From Paramesorhizobium salinisoli (lineage in GTDB: Bacteria > Pseudomonadota > Alphaproteobacteria > Rhizobiales > Rhizobiaceae): DNA of 64,000 nt. Made by a program: the position numbers and the translations under genes. The stretch is taken from NCBI RefSeq assembly GCF_003335045.1, contig NZ_QOZG01000001.1, positions 124,001 to 188,000 of the forward strand, given 5' to 3'. Below, one piece after another: positions 54,249 to 62,451 of the stretch. The notes under the pieces were generated by a model. That model made no database searches. It had not been told where the DNA came from and saw only the letters and a list, made by a program, of their open reading frames with translations. Positions within the stretch are counted from its first letter, which is position 1. Each line of letters starts with the position of its first letter.

Positions 54249-54890
54249 ATGAAGTTTGAGCCGCCGGAAGCACCATCGCCGAAGAGATTGCGGATAATCG
54301 CCTGCGGCATGATCGCGCGCGAAATCCTGGCGATCCGCGAGCAGTTCGCCCTCGACCATATCGAACTGAAATGCCTTCCCGCCATTTATCATCATTATCC
54401 CGACAGAATCGCCCCCGCCGTGGAGCGCGCGATCAGGCGGGCCAGACGCGAGGGCATCGAGCGCATTTTCGTGGGATATGCCGATTGCGGCACCGGCGGC
54501 GCGCTCGACAAAATTTGCGAGAAATATGGCGTGGACCGCATTGCCGGGCCACACTGTTTCTCTTTCTATGTCGGCAACGAGGCTTTCGCGGAACGCTGGG
54601 ATGACGACATGACATCCTTCTTCATGACCGATTTCCTCGCCCGTCAATTCGAGGCGTTCTTGGTCAAGCCGCTCGGCCTCGACCGTCACCCTGAGTTGCG
54701 CGACATGTATTTCGGCAATTATACAAAGATGATCTATCTGGCACAGACGGATGATCCGGAACTCTCCCGCAAAGCAGAGGAAGCGGCCGCATTCCTCGGA
54801 CTTGCCTATGAGAGGAGGTTTACCGGATTTGGCGACCTTACCAGTGCAATCAGGAAAGAAAGCAGCAGAAATACGCTCAATCACACCTGA
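54249..54890 (+). CDS. DUF1638 domain protein
   Basis: A 213-residue protein with LRIIACGMIAREILAI near the start, then FVGYADCGTGGALDKICEKYG and HCFSFYVGNEAF. These match DUF1638, a family often found beside MttB-type methyltransferases and corrinoid proteins; its role is unknown. The conserved Cys in IACG and YADCGTG could bind metal or a corrinoid partner. The start is ATG 54249, but the strong AGGAGGG at 54217 serves ATG 54230, which opens a nine-codon frame ending at 54259 that overlaps the true start. Confidence 0.85.
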   Translation: MKFEPPEAPSPKRLRIIACGMIAREILAIREQFALDHIELKCLPAIYHHYPDRIAPAVERAIRRARREGIERIFVGYADCGTGGALDKICEKYGVDRIAGPHCFSFYVGNEAFAERWDDDMTSFFMTDFLARQFEAFLVKPLGLDRHPELRDMYFGNYTKMIYLAQTDDPELSRKAEEAAAFLGLAYERRFTGFGDLTSAIRKESSRNTLNHT

Positions 54891-55043
54891 AGCTGATCAT
54901 ATAAACTTAAATATACTTGAATTTATTATGGATACATCCACGCATTAAACGAATTCCACATCGAAATCCCCTGCACTCCGCCCCGTTCTTAATTTTCATC
55001 ACCGGAGTTTCGTGTCATTGAATTATCATCATAAGCGGGCGAT

Positions 55044-55736
55044 ATGCAGGGCATGAACCAAAAGCCGCATCCGACACCCTCCCGGGAAATCTCTACCCCG
55101 GCGACTGAAACTGCAGGTCCCGATCAGCCATCCGGCTTTTCCGACAGCCGGCCGCTGTCACAGGTTTTCGAGGATCTGGCGGAGAATGCAAAAGGCCCGA
55201 TCAGCTTCGGCCAGATCGAGCAGGCGCTTTCCGACCGCAGCTTTGCTGCAGTCCTCACCTTCTTTGCCCTGGTCAACCTCCTGCCGCTTCCGCCCGGGAC
55301 TGGCATTCTCACCGGCATTCCGCTGGTGCTTATCTCTGCCCAGATGGTGCTGGGCTTCGAAACGCCATGGCTGCCGCGCTTCCTGCGTGAACGCTCGTTG
55401 ACGCCGGAGCGCTTTCGCCAGCTTTCGCAGCGGGGCGTTCCCTGGCTCAAGCGCATCGAACGCTTCATCCAGCCCCGCATGTGGCCATTCGCCCGGCGTC
55501 ACGGCGACCGTTGGCTGGGGCTTCTGACGCTGATCCTCGGGCTCGCCGTGGTTTTTCCGATACCGCTCTCCAACTGGCTGCCTGCCCTCGCCACCGCCAT
55601 TATCGGCGCCGCCCTCACCGAGCGAGATGGCATCCTGATGGTGATCGGCATCCTGATCGGGCTGATATCCCTTGGCATCATCGCCGCAGTACTGTTCACC
55701 GCTGGAACGCTCATCACCAAGCTGCCCTTTCTCTGA
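55044..55736 (+). CDS. ExoD-like exopolysaccharide synthesis protein
   Basis: A 230-residue membrane protein with a soluble N-terminus (residues 1-60) and four hydrophobic segments. Diagnostic ExoD segments are LALVNLLPLPPGT-like (ALVNLLPLPPGTGILTGIP), LISAQMVLGFETPWLPRF and FPIPLSNWLPALA. ExoD is needed for exopolysaccharide production and alkaline tolerance in rhizobia. It appears to interrupt the one-carbon gene row. An alternative start is ATG 55053. Confidence 0.88.
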   Translation: MQGMNQKPHPTPSREISTPATETAGPDQPSGFSDSRPLSQVFEDLAENAKGPISFGQIEQALSDRSFAAVLTFFALVNLLPLPPGTGILTGIPLVLISAQMVLGFETPWLPRFLRERSLTPERFRQLSQRGVPWLKRIERFIQPRMWPFARRHGDRWLGLLTLILGLAVVFPIPLSNWLPALATAIIGAALTERDGILMVIGILIGLISLGIIAAVLFTAGTLITKLPFL

Positions 55737-55871
55737 TCCAATTTGACCACCTCGGCTCATGACGCAAATACGACAGCCGCTCACGTCGCTTTTGAATGGC
55801 CGCACGTCGCCGCGCAGCAAGCCCCGCCCCGCGATTCCAGCGATGCTGAGCATATGGAAGGATGAAAGTGC

Positions 55872-56174
55872 ATGGCTGATCTCGTTGTCGTCTATTGGCG
55901 GGATATACCCGCCCAGGTGATCGTCAAGCAGGGGCGCAAGGCCGCCAAGCGCGAATTGCCTCTGCGGTTCACCGAGGCGATCGACATGTGCGCCATGCGC
56001 GTCGGCGCGCAGGATACCGACGCCTATCTCGCCGAATGGCGTCGCGGATCGCCTACGCCTGTCGGCGATGATCTCGAAGCCGAAGCCAGCGCCGCACTGG
56101 AGCGTCTCGACCGTGAATTCACTCAAACCCGCCTCGTGGCGCTGGTAAAGGCAGGTGGACATGACCATCCATGA
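55872..56174 (+). CDS. Small 'virulence factor' family protein
   Basis: A 100-residue protein with LVVVYWRDIPAQVIVKQGRK, LRFTEAIDMCAMRVGAQDTDAYL and WRRGS. It matches the short family labelled virulence factor in Pfam (PF13769 type), whose function is unknown. Its end overlaps the next gene by 14 bases. The family is often seen next to methylene-THF reductase and MttB-type genes, which suggests a role in the same one-carbon path. Confidence 0.85.
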   Translation: MADLVVVYWRDIPAQVIVKQGRKAAKRELPLRFTEAIDMCAMRVGAQDTDAYLAEWRRGSPTPVGDDLEAEASAALERLDREFTQTRLVALVKAGGHDHP

Positions 56175-57060
56175 ATTTAAAACCCGTGAGGCAAGCATGA
56201 GCCGCATCGCCGCATCCATCGAGGTCGCGCCAAAGCAGGCGATCGAATCGCAGGAACTGCCGGGCCTGTTTCCCGCCGGCAGCCGCGTCTACATCACCGA
56301 TATCGGCACCGATTCGGTCGATACACTGACCGCCGCCGCCAAACGCGTGCACGATCTGGGCTACAAGCCCGTGCCGCATTTTGCCTGCCGCCGCCTCACC
56401 ACGAAGGAGGCGCTCGAAACCCGCATCCGCCGTGCGGCTGAAGAGGCTGGCGTCACCGACGTTCTCGTCATCGGCGGTGGCCTTGAGCGCCCTGCCGGTG
56501 AATTCAATTCCACCATGCAGGTCCTCGAAACCGGTTTCTTCGACCGCTACGGCATCACTGAAATCGGCGTCGCCGGCCATCCCGAGGGCAGCCCGGACTT
56601 TTCCGAATCCGTCGCCATCGAGGCGCTGCGCCTGAAAAGGAATTTCGGCGAACGCACCGGCGCAAGGCTGCGCATCGTCACGCAGTTTGGCTTCGATGCT
56701 GACCATTTCATTGCCTGGGCGGAAGGCTTGCGCGAAGCCGGCATCGATCTGCCAGTCCATCTTGGCGTGGCCGGACCCGCCAAGATCACCACGCTCATCA
56801 AATATGCCGCCATGTGCGGCGTCGGCAATTCGATCAGCTTCCTGAAGAAGAATGCCTTCGCCCTGACCGCGCTCGCCACCACCCATTCGCCGGAAGGCGT
56901 CGTCGGGCCGATCGAGCGCCATATGCTCGAAAATCCCGCGAGCAACATCAAGCAGGTTCACGTCTTCCCCTTCGGTGGCATCAAGAAAGCCTCCGAATGG
57001 CTGGTCGAGCGTGGAACCTGGAATTTAGACCCCGCCGCCCCTGTCGCCGCCGCGCAATAA
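56161..57060 (+). CDS. Methylenetetrahydrofolate reductase-like protein
   Basis: A 299-residue TIM-barrel protein of the MTHFR family. Visible segments include VYITDIGTDSVDTLTAAAKR, KPVPHFACRRLTTKEALETR, VLVIGGGLERPAGEF and FGFDADHFIAWAEGLREAGI. In this cluster it would interconvert methyl-THF and methylene-THF, so methyl groups from betaine could be oxidised or used for biosynthesis. ATG 56161 overlaps the preceding gene by 14 bases; GTG 56155 is two codons earlier. Confidence 0.9.
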   Translation: MTIHEFKTREASMSRIAASIEVAPKQAIESQELPGLFPAGSRVYITDIGTDSVDTLTAAAKRVHDLGYKPVPHFACRRLTTKEALETRIRRAAEEAGVTDVLVIGGGLERPAGEFNSTMQVLETGFFDRYGITEIGVAGHPEGSPDFSESVAIEALRLKRNFGERTGARLRIVTQFGFDADHFIAWAEGLREAGIDLPVHLGVAGPAKITTLIKYAAMCGVGNSISFLKKNAFALTALATTHSPEGVVGPIERHMLENPASNIKQVHVFPFGGIKKASEWLVERGTWNLDPAAPVAAAQ

Positions 57061-57073
57061 GGAACAGATTCGC

Positions 57074-58036
57074 ATGACCCGCACCATCGTCGCCTCCGCG
57101 ACAAGAGAAATCGTCATCGGTTTCGACCAGCCCTTCTGCGTCATCGGCGAGCGCATCAACCCGACGGGTCGCAAGAAGCTCGCCGCCGAAATGGTGGTGG
57201 GCAATTTCGAGACGGTCATCAAGGACGCGCTGGAGCAGGCGGCGGCTGGCGCGACCATGCTCGACATCAATGCCGGCGTCACCGCCGTCGATCCGAACGC
57301 GACGGAACCCGCGCTGATGGTGCAGACGCTGGAGATCGTGCAGGGGCTGGTGGACCTCCCGCTCTCCATCGACTCTTCCGTCAGCGCCGCCATCGAGGCC
57401 GGGCTGAAGGTCGCCAAGGGGCGCCCGCTCGTCAATTCCGTGACGGGCGAACTGGAGAAGCTCGAGGCGATCCTGCCGCTGATCAAGAAATACAACGTGC
57501 CCGTCGTGGCGATTTCCAACGACGAAACCGGTATTTCCGAAGACCCTGACGTGCGTTTCGAAGTGGCGCGGAAGATCGTGCGCCACGCCGCCGATTACGG
57601 CATTCCGGCCCATGACATCGTCGTCGATCCCCTGGTCATGCCGATCGGCGCGATGGGAAGCGCCGGCCTCCAGGTCTTCCGGCTGGTGCGCCGCCTGCGC
57701 GAGGAGCTGGGCGTCAACACCACCTGCGGCCTTTCCAACATCTCATTCGGCCTGCCGCACCGCCACGGCATCAACGCTGCCTTCATCCCCATGGTGATCG
57801 CCAGCGGCATGACCTCCGCCATCATGAACCCCTGCCGCCCGCAGGAGATGGAAATGGTCCACGCTGCCAATGTGCTGAACGGCACTGACCCCAATTGCGG
57901 CCGATGGATCAACAAATACCGCGACCACCAGCCGACGGCCGCTGCCAGTGCGAATACGGGCCAGCCTGCGCCAGCGGGTGACGGAAACGGCCGTCGTCGT
58001 GGCGGACGCGAGGCAAGGCGCGGCGTCATGGCTTAA
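57074..58036 (+). CDS. Methyltetrahydrofolate:corrinoid methyltransferase
   Basis: A 320-residue pterin-binding TIM barrel (AcsE/MtrH/dihydropteroate-synthase fold) with VIGERINPTGRKKLAAEM for pterin binding. MLDINAGVTAVDP and PLSIDSSVSAAIEAGLK follow. It moves methyl between corrinoid and tetrahydrofolate, the second half of the demethylation. The C-terminus (NGRRRGGREARRGVMA) is Arg-rich. It follows the MTHFR-like gene by 13 bases. Confidence 0.92.
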   Translation: MTRTIVASATREIVIGFDQPFCVIGERINPTGRKKLAAEMVVGNFETVIKDALEQAAAGATMLDINAGVTAVDPNATEPALMVQTLEIVQGLVDLPLSIDSSVSAAIEAGLKVAKGRPLVNSVTGELEKLEAILPLIKKYNVPVVAISNDETGISEDPDVRFEVARKIVRHAADYGIPAHDIVVDPLVMPIGAMGSAGLQVFRLVRRLREELGVNTTCGLSNISFGLPHRHGINAAFIPMVIASGMTSAIMNPCRPQEMEMVHAANVLNGTDPNCGRWINKYRDHQPTAAASANTGQPAPAGDGNGRRRGGREARRGVMA

Positions 58037-58094
58037 GGCTATGCGGCCCGGCTTGAATGTCAGGGCCGCATGGATGATATATCGGGGGTGACAA

Positions 58095-58238
58095 TACCCC
58101 CTCTGGCCTGCCGGCCATCTCCCCCCACAAGGGTGGAGATAAGCCTTCGTTCTGCAACCTTGCCGATTGGCTGCCAACGACAATAACAACCCATCTCCCT
58201 TCTTGTGGGGGAGATGGGCGGCAGGCCAGCGGGGGGTG
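58095..58238. repeat. Palindromic repeat R6
   Basis: A 144-base element with ends ATACCCCCTCTGGCCTGCCGGCC and GGCAGGCCAGCGGGGGGTG and internal ATCTCCCC / GGGGAGAT hairpins. It lies between the methyltransferase and activator genes in the one-carbon cluster, leaving short flanks without further signals. Confidence 0.85.
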
Positions 58239-58292
58239 AAGAACACAGGCCGCCCTGCTCGCGGTTAGAGCACAAGAAGGTTGATTGCAGCC

Positions 58293-60380
58293 ATGAATGC
58301 CCCAGCGAAAAATCCCGCCGCACAGGCCAGCCACCCCCTCGTTCTTTTCATGCCCTCCGGCAAGCGTGGGCATTTCCCGGTTGGCACGCCGATCCTCGAA
58401 GCCGCGCGCACCCTCGGCGTCTATGTCGAAAGCGTATGCGGCGGACGCGCCACCTGTGGGCGCTGCCAGGTCGAGGTGCAGGAGGGCCGGTTCGCCAAGC
58501 ACGGCATCACCTCCTCGAACGACCATATCTCCGAAGTCGGCCCGAAAGAACTTCGCTATGCCGAAAAGCGCGAGCTGAAGCCGGGCCGCCGCCTCTCCTG
58601 CTCCGCCACCATCGAGGGCGATCTTGTCATCGACGTGCCGCAGGACGTCCAGGTCAATGCGCAAACCATACGCAAGGATGTCGACACCCGCATCATCGCG
58701 CGCAATCCAGCCATCCACATGTGCTATGTCGAGGTCGAGGAGCCCGACATGCACAAGCCGCTCGGCGATCTCGACCGGCTGAAGGCGGCGATCGAAAAGG
58801 ATTGGGGATACAGGAACCTGCAGGTCGACGCTCATCTCCTGCCCCATATCCAGCATATCCTCCGCAAGGAAAAATGGGGTGTCACCGCCGCCGTCCACCA
58901 GGATGAGGAAACGGACCGCCCGACCCTGATCGCGCTCTGGCCTGGCCTCAAGAACGAGGCTTACGGCATCGCCTGCGATATCGGTTCGACCACCATCGCC
59001 ATGCATCTTTCCTCGCTGCTTTCGGGCCGCACGCTCGCCTCTGCTGGCGCGTCCAACCCGCAAATCCGCTTCGGCGAAGATCTGATGAGCCGCGTTTCCT
59101 ATGTCATGATGAACCCTGACGGACGCGAGGCGATGACGCTTGCCGTGCGCGAGGCGATCAACGGGCTGATCGACAAGGTCTGTGCCGAAGGCGGCATCGC
59201 GCGGGAAGACATTCTCGACGCCGTCTTCGTCGGCAATCCCATCATGCACCATCTGTTCCTGGGCATCGATCCGACGGAACTCGGCGGCGCACCCTTCGCG
59301 CTGGCTGTTTCAGGCGCTGTGCATCTGAAATCGTCGGATATCGGGCTGCCGATGAACGCCGGCACCCGCGTCTACATGCTGCCCTGCATCGCCGGCCATG
59401 TCGGCGCGGACGCCGCCGCCGCGACGCTTTCCGAAGGCCCGCACCGGCAGGACGAGATGATGCTCCTCGTCGATGTCGGCACCAATGCCGAGATCGTGCT
59501 CGGCAATCGCGAGCGCACCGTCGCAGCCTCCTCGCCAACCGGCCCTGCCTTCGAAGGCGCGGAGATTTCGGGCGGACAGCGCGCCGCACCGGGCGCCATC
59601 GAGCGCGTGCGCATCGATCCTGGGACACTGGAGCCGAAATTCCGCATCATCGGCGTCGAACAATGGTCTGATGAGCCGGGCTTTGCGGAAGCAGCCAGCA
59701 GCACCGGCATCACCGGCATTTGCGGCTCAGCCATCATCGAAGTGGTCGCGGAAATGTACCTGACGGGCATCATCTCCGAGGATGGCGTTGTCGATGGCGC
59801 GCTGGCCGTCCGCTCGCCACGCATCACCGCCAATGGCCGCACCTTCTCCTATCTCCTGCATGAGGGCAGCCCGCGCATCGCTATCACCCAGAACGACGTG
59901 CGCGCCATCCAGCTGGCCAAGGCCGCGCTCTATGCCGGGGTGAAGCTGTTGATGGACAAGCTCAGCATCGATCATGTCGATCAGATTCGCTTCGCCGGCG
60001 CCTTCGGCTCCTTCATCGATCCGAAATATGCCATGGTGCTCGGGCTGATCCCCGATTGCGAGCTGGAAAACGTCAAGGCGGTCGGCAATGCGGCCGGAAC
60101 CGGGGCCCGCATGGCGCTGCTCAACCGCGATTATCGCCGCGAGATCGAGGAAACGGTCAATCGCATCGAGAAGATCGAAACCGCGCTGGAGCCAAAGTTC
60201 CAGGAGCATTTCGTCTACGCCATGGCGATACCCAACAAGGTCGATCCATTTCCCAAACTGTCGGCGGCTGTGAAGCTCCCCGAACGGAACTCCGATGGCG
60301 ACGGCTCCGAGGGGCCGGGAGACGGAGCCCCCCGCCGCCGCTCCCGCGAGGAACGCGCCGCGAGGAGGAACCGTGAGTAG
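58293..60380 (+). CDS. RACo-type corrinoid reductive activator ([2Fe-2S] + ASKHA ATPase)
   Basis: A 695-residue protein. The N-terminal 110 residues form a plant-type [2Fe-2S] ferredoxin domain with Cys49, Cys55, Cys58 and Cys103 (SVCGGRATCGRC; RRLSCSAT). The rest is a DUF4445/ASKHA ATPase fold with ACDIGSTTIAMHL, VDVGTNAEIVLG and AGAFGSFIDP. Such proteins use ATP to reduce inactive Co(II) back to Co(I) on corrinoid proteins. The C-terminal tail (PRRRSREERAARRNRE) is Arg-rich. ATG 58293 was chosen; TTG 58281 is in frame. Confidence 0.92.
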   Translation: MNAPAKNPAAQASHPLVLFMPSGKRGHFPVGTPILEAARTLGVYVESVCGGRATCGRCQVEVQEGRFAKHGITSSNDHISEVGPKELRYAEKRELKPGRRLSCSATIEGDLVIDVPQDVQVNAQTIRKDVDTRIIARNPAIHMCYVEVEEPDMHKPLGDLDRLKAAIEKDWGYRNLQVDAHLLPHIQHILRKEKWGVTAAVHQDEETDRPTLIALWPGLKNEAYGIACDIGSTTIAMHLSSLLSGRTLASAGASNPQIRFGEDLMSRVSYVMMNPDGREAMTLAVREAINGLIDKVCAEGGIAREDILDAVFVGNPIMHHLFLGIDPTELGGAPFALAVSGAVHLKSSDIGLPMNAGTRVYMLPCIAGHVGADAAAATLSEGPHRQDEMMLLVDVGTNAEIVLGNRERTVAASSPTGPAFEGAEISGGQRAAPGAIERVRIDPGTLEPKFRIIGVEQWSDEPGFAEAASSTGITGICGSAIIEVVAEMYLTGIISEDGVVDGALAVRSPRITANGRTFSYLLHEGSPRIAITQNDVRAIQLAKAALYAGVKLLMDKLSIDHVDQIRFAGAFGSFIDPKYAMVLGLIPDCELENVKAVGNAAGTGARMALLNRDYRREIEETVNRIEKIETALEPKFQEHFVYAMAIPNKVDPFPKLSAAVKLPERNSDGDGSEGPGDGAPRRRSREERAARRNRE

Positions 60381-60422
60381 GGCGTTTTGCTTTTCGCCGT
60401 AGCGGAGCGGTATCGCCGGGGA

Positions 60423-60588
60423 ATGGATCCCTGTGACAAGCACAGGGATGACGGTGGAGAGATCACCGCCATAACGAGGACCGCCCAGCATACAGCGCGT
60501 TACATTAGACTTGAACGTCACCCTCTCCCGTCAAACCTGAACGTCAACCTCTTCCGTCATTCCTGTGCTTGTCACAGGAATCCATGCC
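60423..60588. repeat. Inverted pair of CCTGTGACAAGCACAGGGATGAC repeats
   Basis: In the 324-base gap after the activator gene, GGATCCCTGTGACAAGCACAGGGATGAC (60425-60452) is inverted as GTCATTCCTGTGCTTGTCACAGGAATCC (60556-60583). Each copy is itself a small palindrome (CCTGTG / CACAGG). Short direct repeats GAACGTCA(C/A)CCTCT lie between. No gene is seen in this stretch. Confidence 0.7.
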
Positions 60589-60704
60589 TCGCCCTTTCCG
60601 CTGCTTCAGCGGGGCAGAATGGCAAGCCGGGAGACGCATCATTTACTCATTTATCAAATTCTCCTCCCATCGACACTGCCCCTGCTTTCTGCGAATAAGT
60701 CCGA

Positions 60705-61619
60705 ATGATTACATGCTTCGATATCGGCGGCACCGCCATCAAGAGCGCCAGCGCTTCATCGCCCACGGACATCCAGTCCCTGGGGAAGGTACCGACGCCG
60801 CTCCATGATTTCGAGGCCTTCGCCGCCGCGATCGGTCGCATCGCCACGCAAGCGACCGGCAACGATCATAGCCTCATCGCGATCTCGCTTGCCGGCGTTA
60901 TCGATGCCGACAGCGGGCGCATCACCTGCGCCAACATTCCCTGCATCGACGGGCGCCCGCTGGTCGCCGACCTCAGCGAATTCCTGAAACGGCCCGTGCT
61001 GATTGCCAACGATGCCGATTGCTTCGCGCTTGCCGAAGCCGTGACGGGCGCAGGACGCGGCCATCGTATCGTTTTCGGCGCGATCTTCGGCAGCGGCGTT
61101 GGCGGCGGCATCGTTATCGACGGAAAGATCCTGGTGGGCGCCGGCGGCTTTGCCGGGGAATGGGGCCATGGGCCCATTTCGGCGACATCGGCGGGAAGTC
61201 CGCCGGTCCCCATACCGCGCTTCCCCTGCGGCTGCGGCCAGACGGGGTGCATCGATGCCATATGCAGCGCCCGCGGGCTCGAAAAGCTGCATCGCTATCT
61301 CCACGGCGTCGATAGATCCAGCACCGAGATCATCGACGCATGGACGATCGGCGATGCGAATGCCGCCCGCACGGTTGATTGCCACGTCGACATCCTGTCG
61401 GATGCACTGGCGCTCGTCGTCAATGTGGTAGGCGCGGCCGTCGTGCCGGTAGGCGGCGGCCTCTCCAATTCCCTCCCACTAATAGAGCGCATCGACCTAG
61501 CCGTTCGAAGCCGCATCCTGCGCAAGACCGACCAGCCACTGGTGGTGCGTGGAGAATGCCGCATCGAACCGGGGCTGATAGGCGCCGGTTTGCTGGGACT
61601 AGCGGAAGTGCAGCCATGA
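60705..61619 (+). CDS. ROK-family sugar kinase
   Basis: A 304-residue ROK kinase. It has the ATP motif CFDIGGTAIKSA at the start, LIANDADCFALAEA (catalytic Asp region) and GAGGFAGEWGHGP. The zinc cluster PCGCGQTGCIDAICS has Asp where CxCGxxGCxE usually has Glu. Substrates in this family include N-acetylmannosamine, N-acetylglucosamine and glucose; which one applies is not clear. The stop overlaps the cutC start. Confidence 0.9.
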   Translation: MITCFDIGGTAIKSASASSPTDIQSLGKVPTPLHDFEAFAAAIGRIATQATGNDHSLIAISLAGVIDADSGRITCANIPCIDGRPLVADLSEFLKRPVLIANDADCFALAEAVTGAGRGHRIVFGAIFGSGVGGGIVIDGKILVGAGGFAGEWGHGPISATSAGSPPVPIPRFPCGCGQTGCIDAICSARGLEKLHRYLHGVDRSSTEIIDAWTIGDANAARTVDCHVDILSDALALVVNVVGAAVVPVGGGLSNSLPLIERIDLAVRSRILRKTDQPLVVRGECRIEPGLIGAGLLGLAEVQP

Positions 61620-62335
61620 GCGCCATCCAACTGGAAGTCTGCGTCGATGACACGGAAGGTCTGGCGACGGCGATCGAAGGCGGTGCCGACCGCATCGAGC
61701 TCTGCTCGGCGCTGCAACTGGGCGGCCTCACTCCCTCGCCCGGCCTCATCGCCCTCGCCGCGCAGGCAAATATCCCGGTCTATGCGATGATCCGCCCGCG
61801 TAGTGGGGATTTCATCTATGGGGAGCGGGAAATCGACCAGATGCTGCGCGATATCGATACGGTCCGCGCTTCCGGTCTTGCAGGCGTGGTGTTTGGCGTC
61901 AATAAGCCGGACAGCAGCCTCGATCACCGCGCGCTCGACCGCCTGACGGCGCACGCCAACGGCCTCGGCACCACACTCCACCGCGCTTTCGATCTGGTGC
62001 CCGATATCGGCGAAGCGGTGCACATCGCCACCGACACCGGTTTCGAGCGCATTCTTACCTCAGGCCGCGCCCCAATCGCGCTTGAAGGACTCGACGATCT
62101 GGAGAAAGCCTTCGCGGCGGCGGGAGACAAGATCGCCATCATGCCGGGATCAGGACTGACGGCGGACAATGTGGATATTTTATTGTCCCGGTTACCTGTG
62201 ACCGAAATCCACGCTTCGTGCAGCGCGGCGTTTCCGCCATCCAGTAGAAACCTGGTCCGCCTGGGCTTTGATGACGGCCTGCGGCGCAAGACCGACAAAC
62301 ACCGTGTGGCTACGCTCAAGCGAAAGCTCCGGTAA
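61616..62335 (+). CDS. cutC: CutC family protein
   Basis: A 239-residue TIM barrel with LEVCVDDTEGLATAIEGGADRIELCSAL at the start, MIRPRSGDFIYG and FGVNKPD, and VTEIHASCSA near the end, all CutC marks. It was once linked to copper tolerance; the true reaction is unsettled. ATG 61616 overlaps the ROK kinase stop, so the two are coupled and may share a sugar-related job. Confidence 0.93.
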   Translation: MSAIQLEVCVDDTEGLATAIEGGADRIELCSALQLGGLTPSPGLIALAAQANIPVYAMIRPRSGDFIYGEREIDQMLRDIDTVRASGLAGVVFGVNKPDSSLDHRALDRLTAHANGLGTTLHRAFDLVPDIGEAVHIATDTGFERILTSGRAPIALEGLDDLEKAFAAAGDKIAIMPGSGLTADNVDILLSRLPVTEIHASCSAAFPPSSRNLVRLGFDDGLRRKTDKHRVATLKRKLR

Positions 62336-62451
62336 AACAGATAGTTGGCGCATTTATCGGATTCGATATGGAAGCGTTCTGCACTTCCTCTGCCGCCCTT
62401 CGACAAGCTCACGAGGGCAGAGGGAGGCATTTAAACGCCACTTTCAGATAC

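Noticed and set aside
54159-54884. Long minus-strand frame containing the entericidin gene
   Set aside because: Only its last 44 codons look like a gene, with their own ATG, ribosome site and lipobox; the rest is the shadow of DUF1638.
20009-58238. Regular palindromic repeats considered as CRISPR
   Set aside because: Copies are kilobases apart, palindromic themselves and lie between or in genes; there are no evenly spaced spacers or cas genes.
62395-62435. GCCCTTCGACAAGCTCACGAGGGC hairpin before the LysR gene end
   Set aside because: A short common repeat-like hairpin; it may help end cutC or LysR transcripts, but there is too little structure to call a terminator with confidence.
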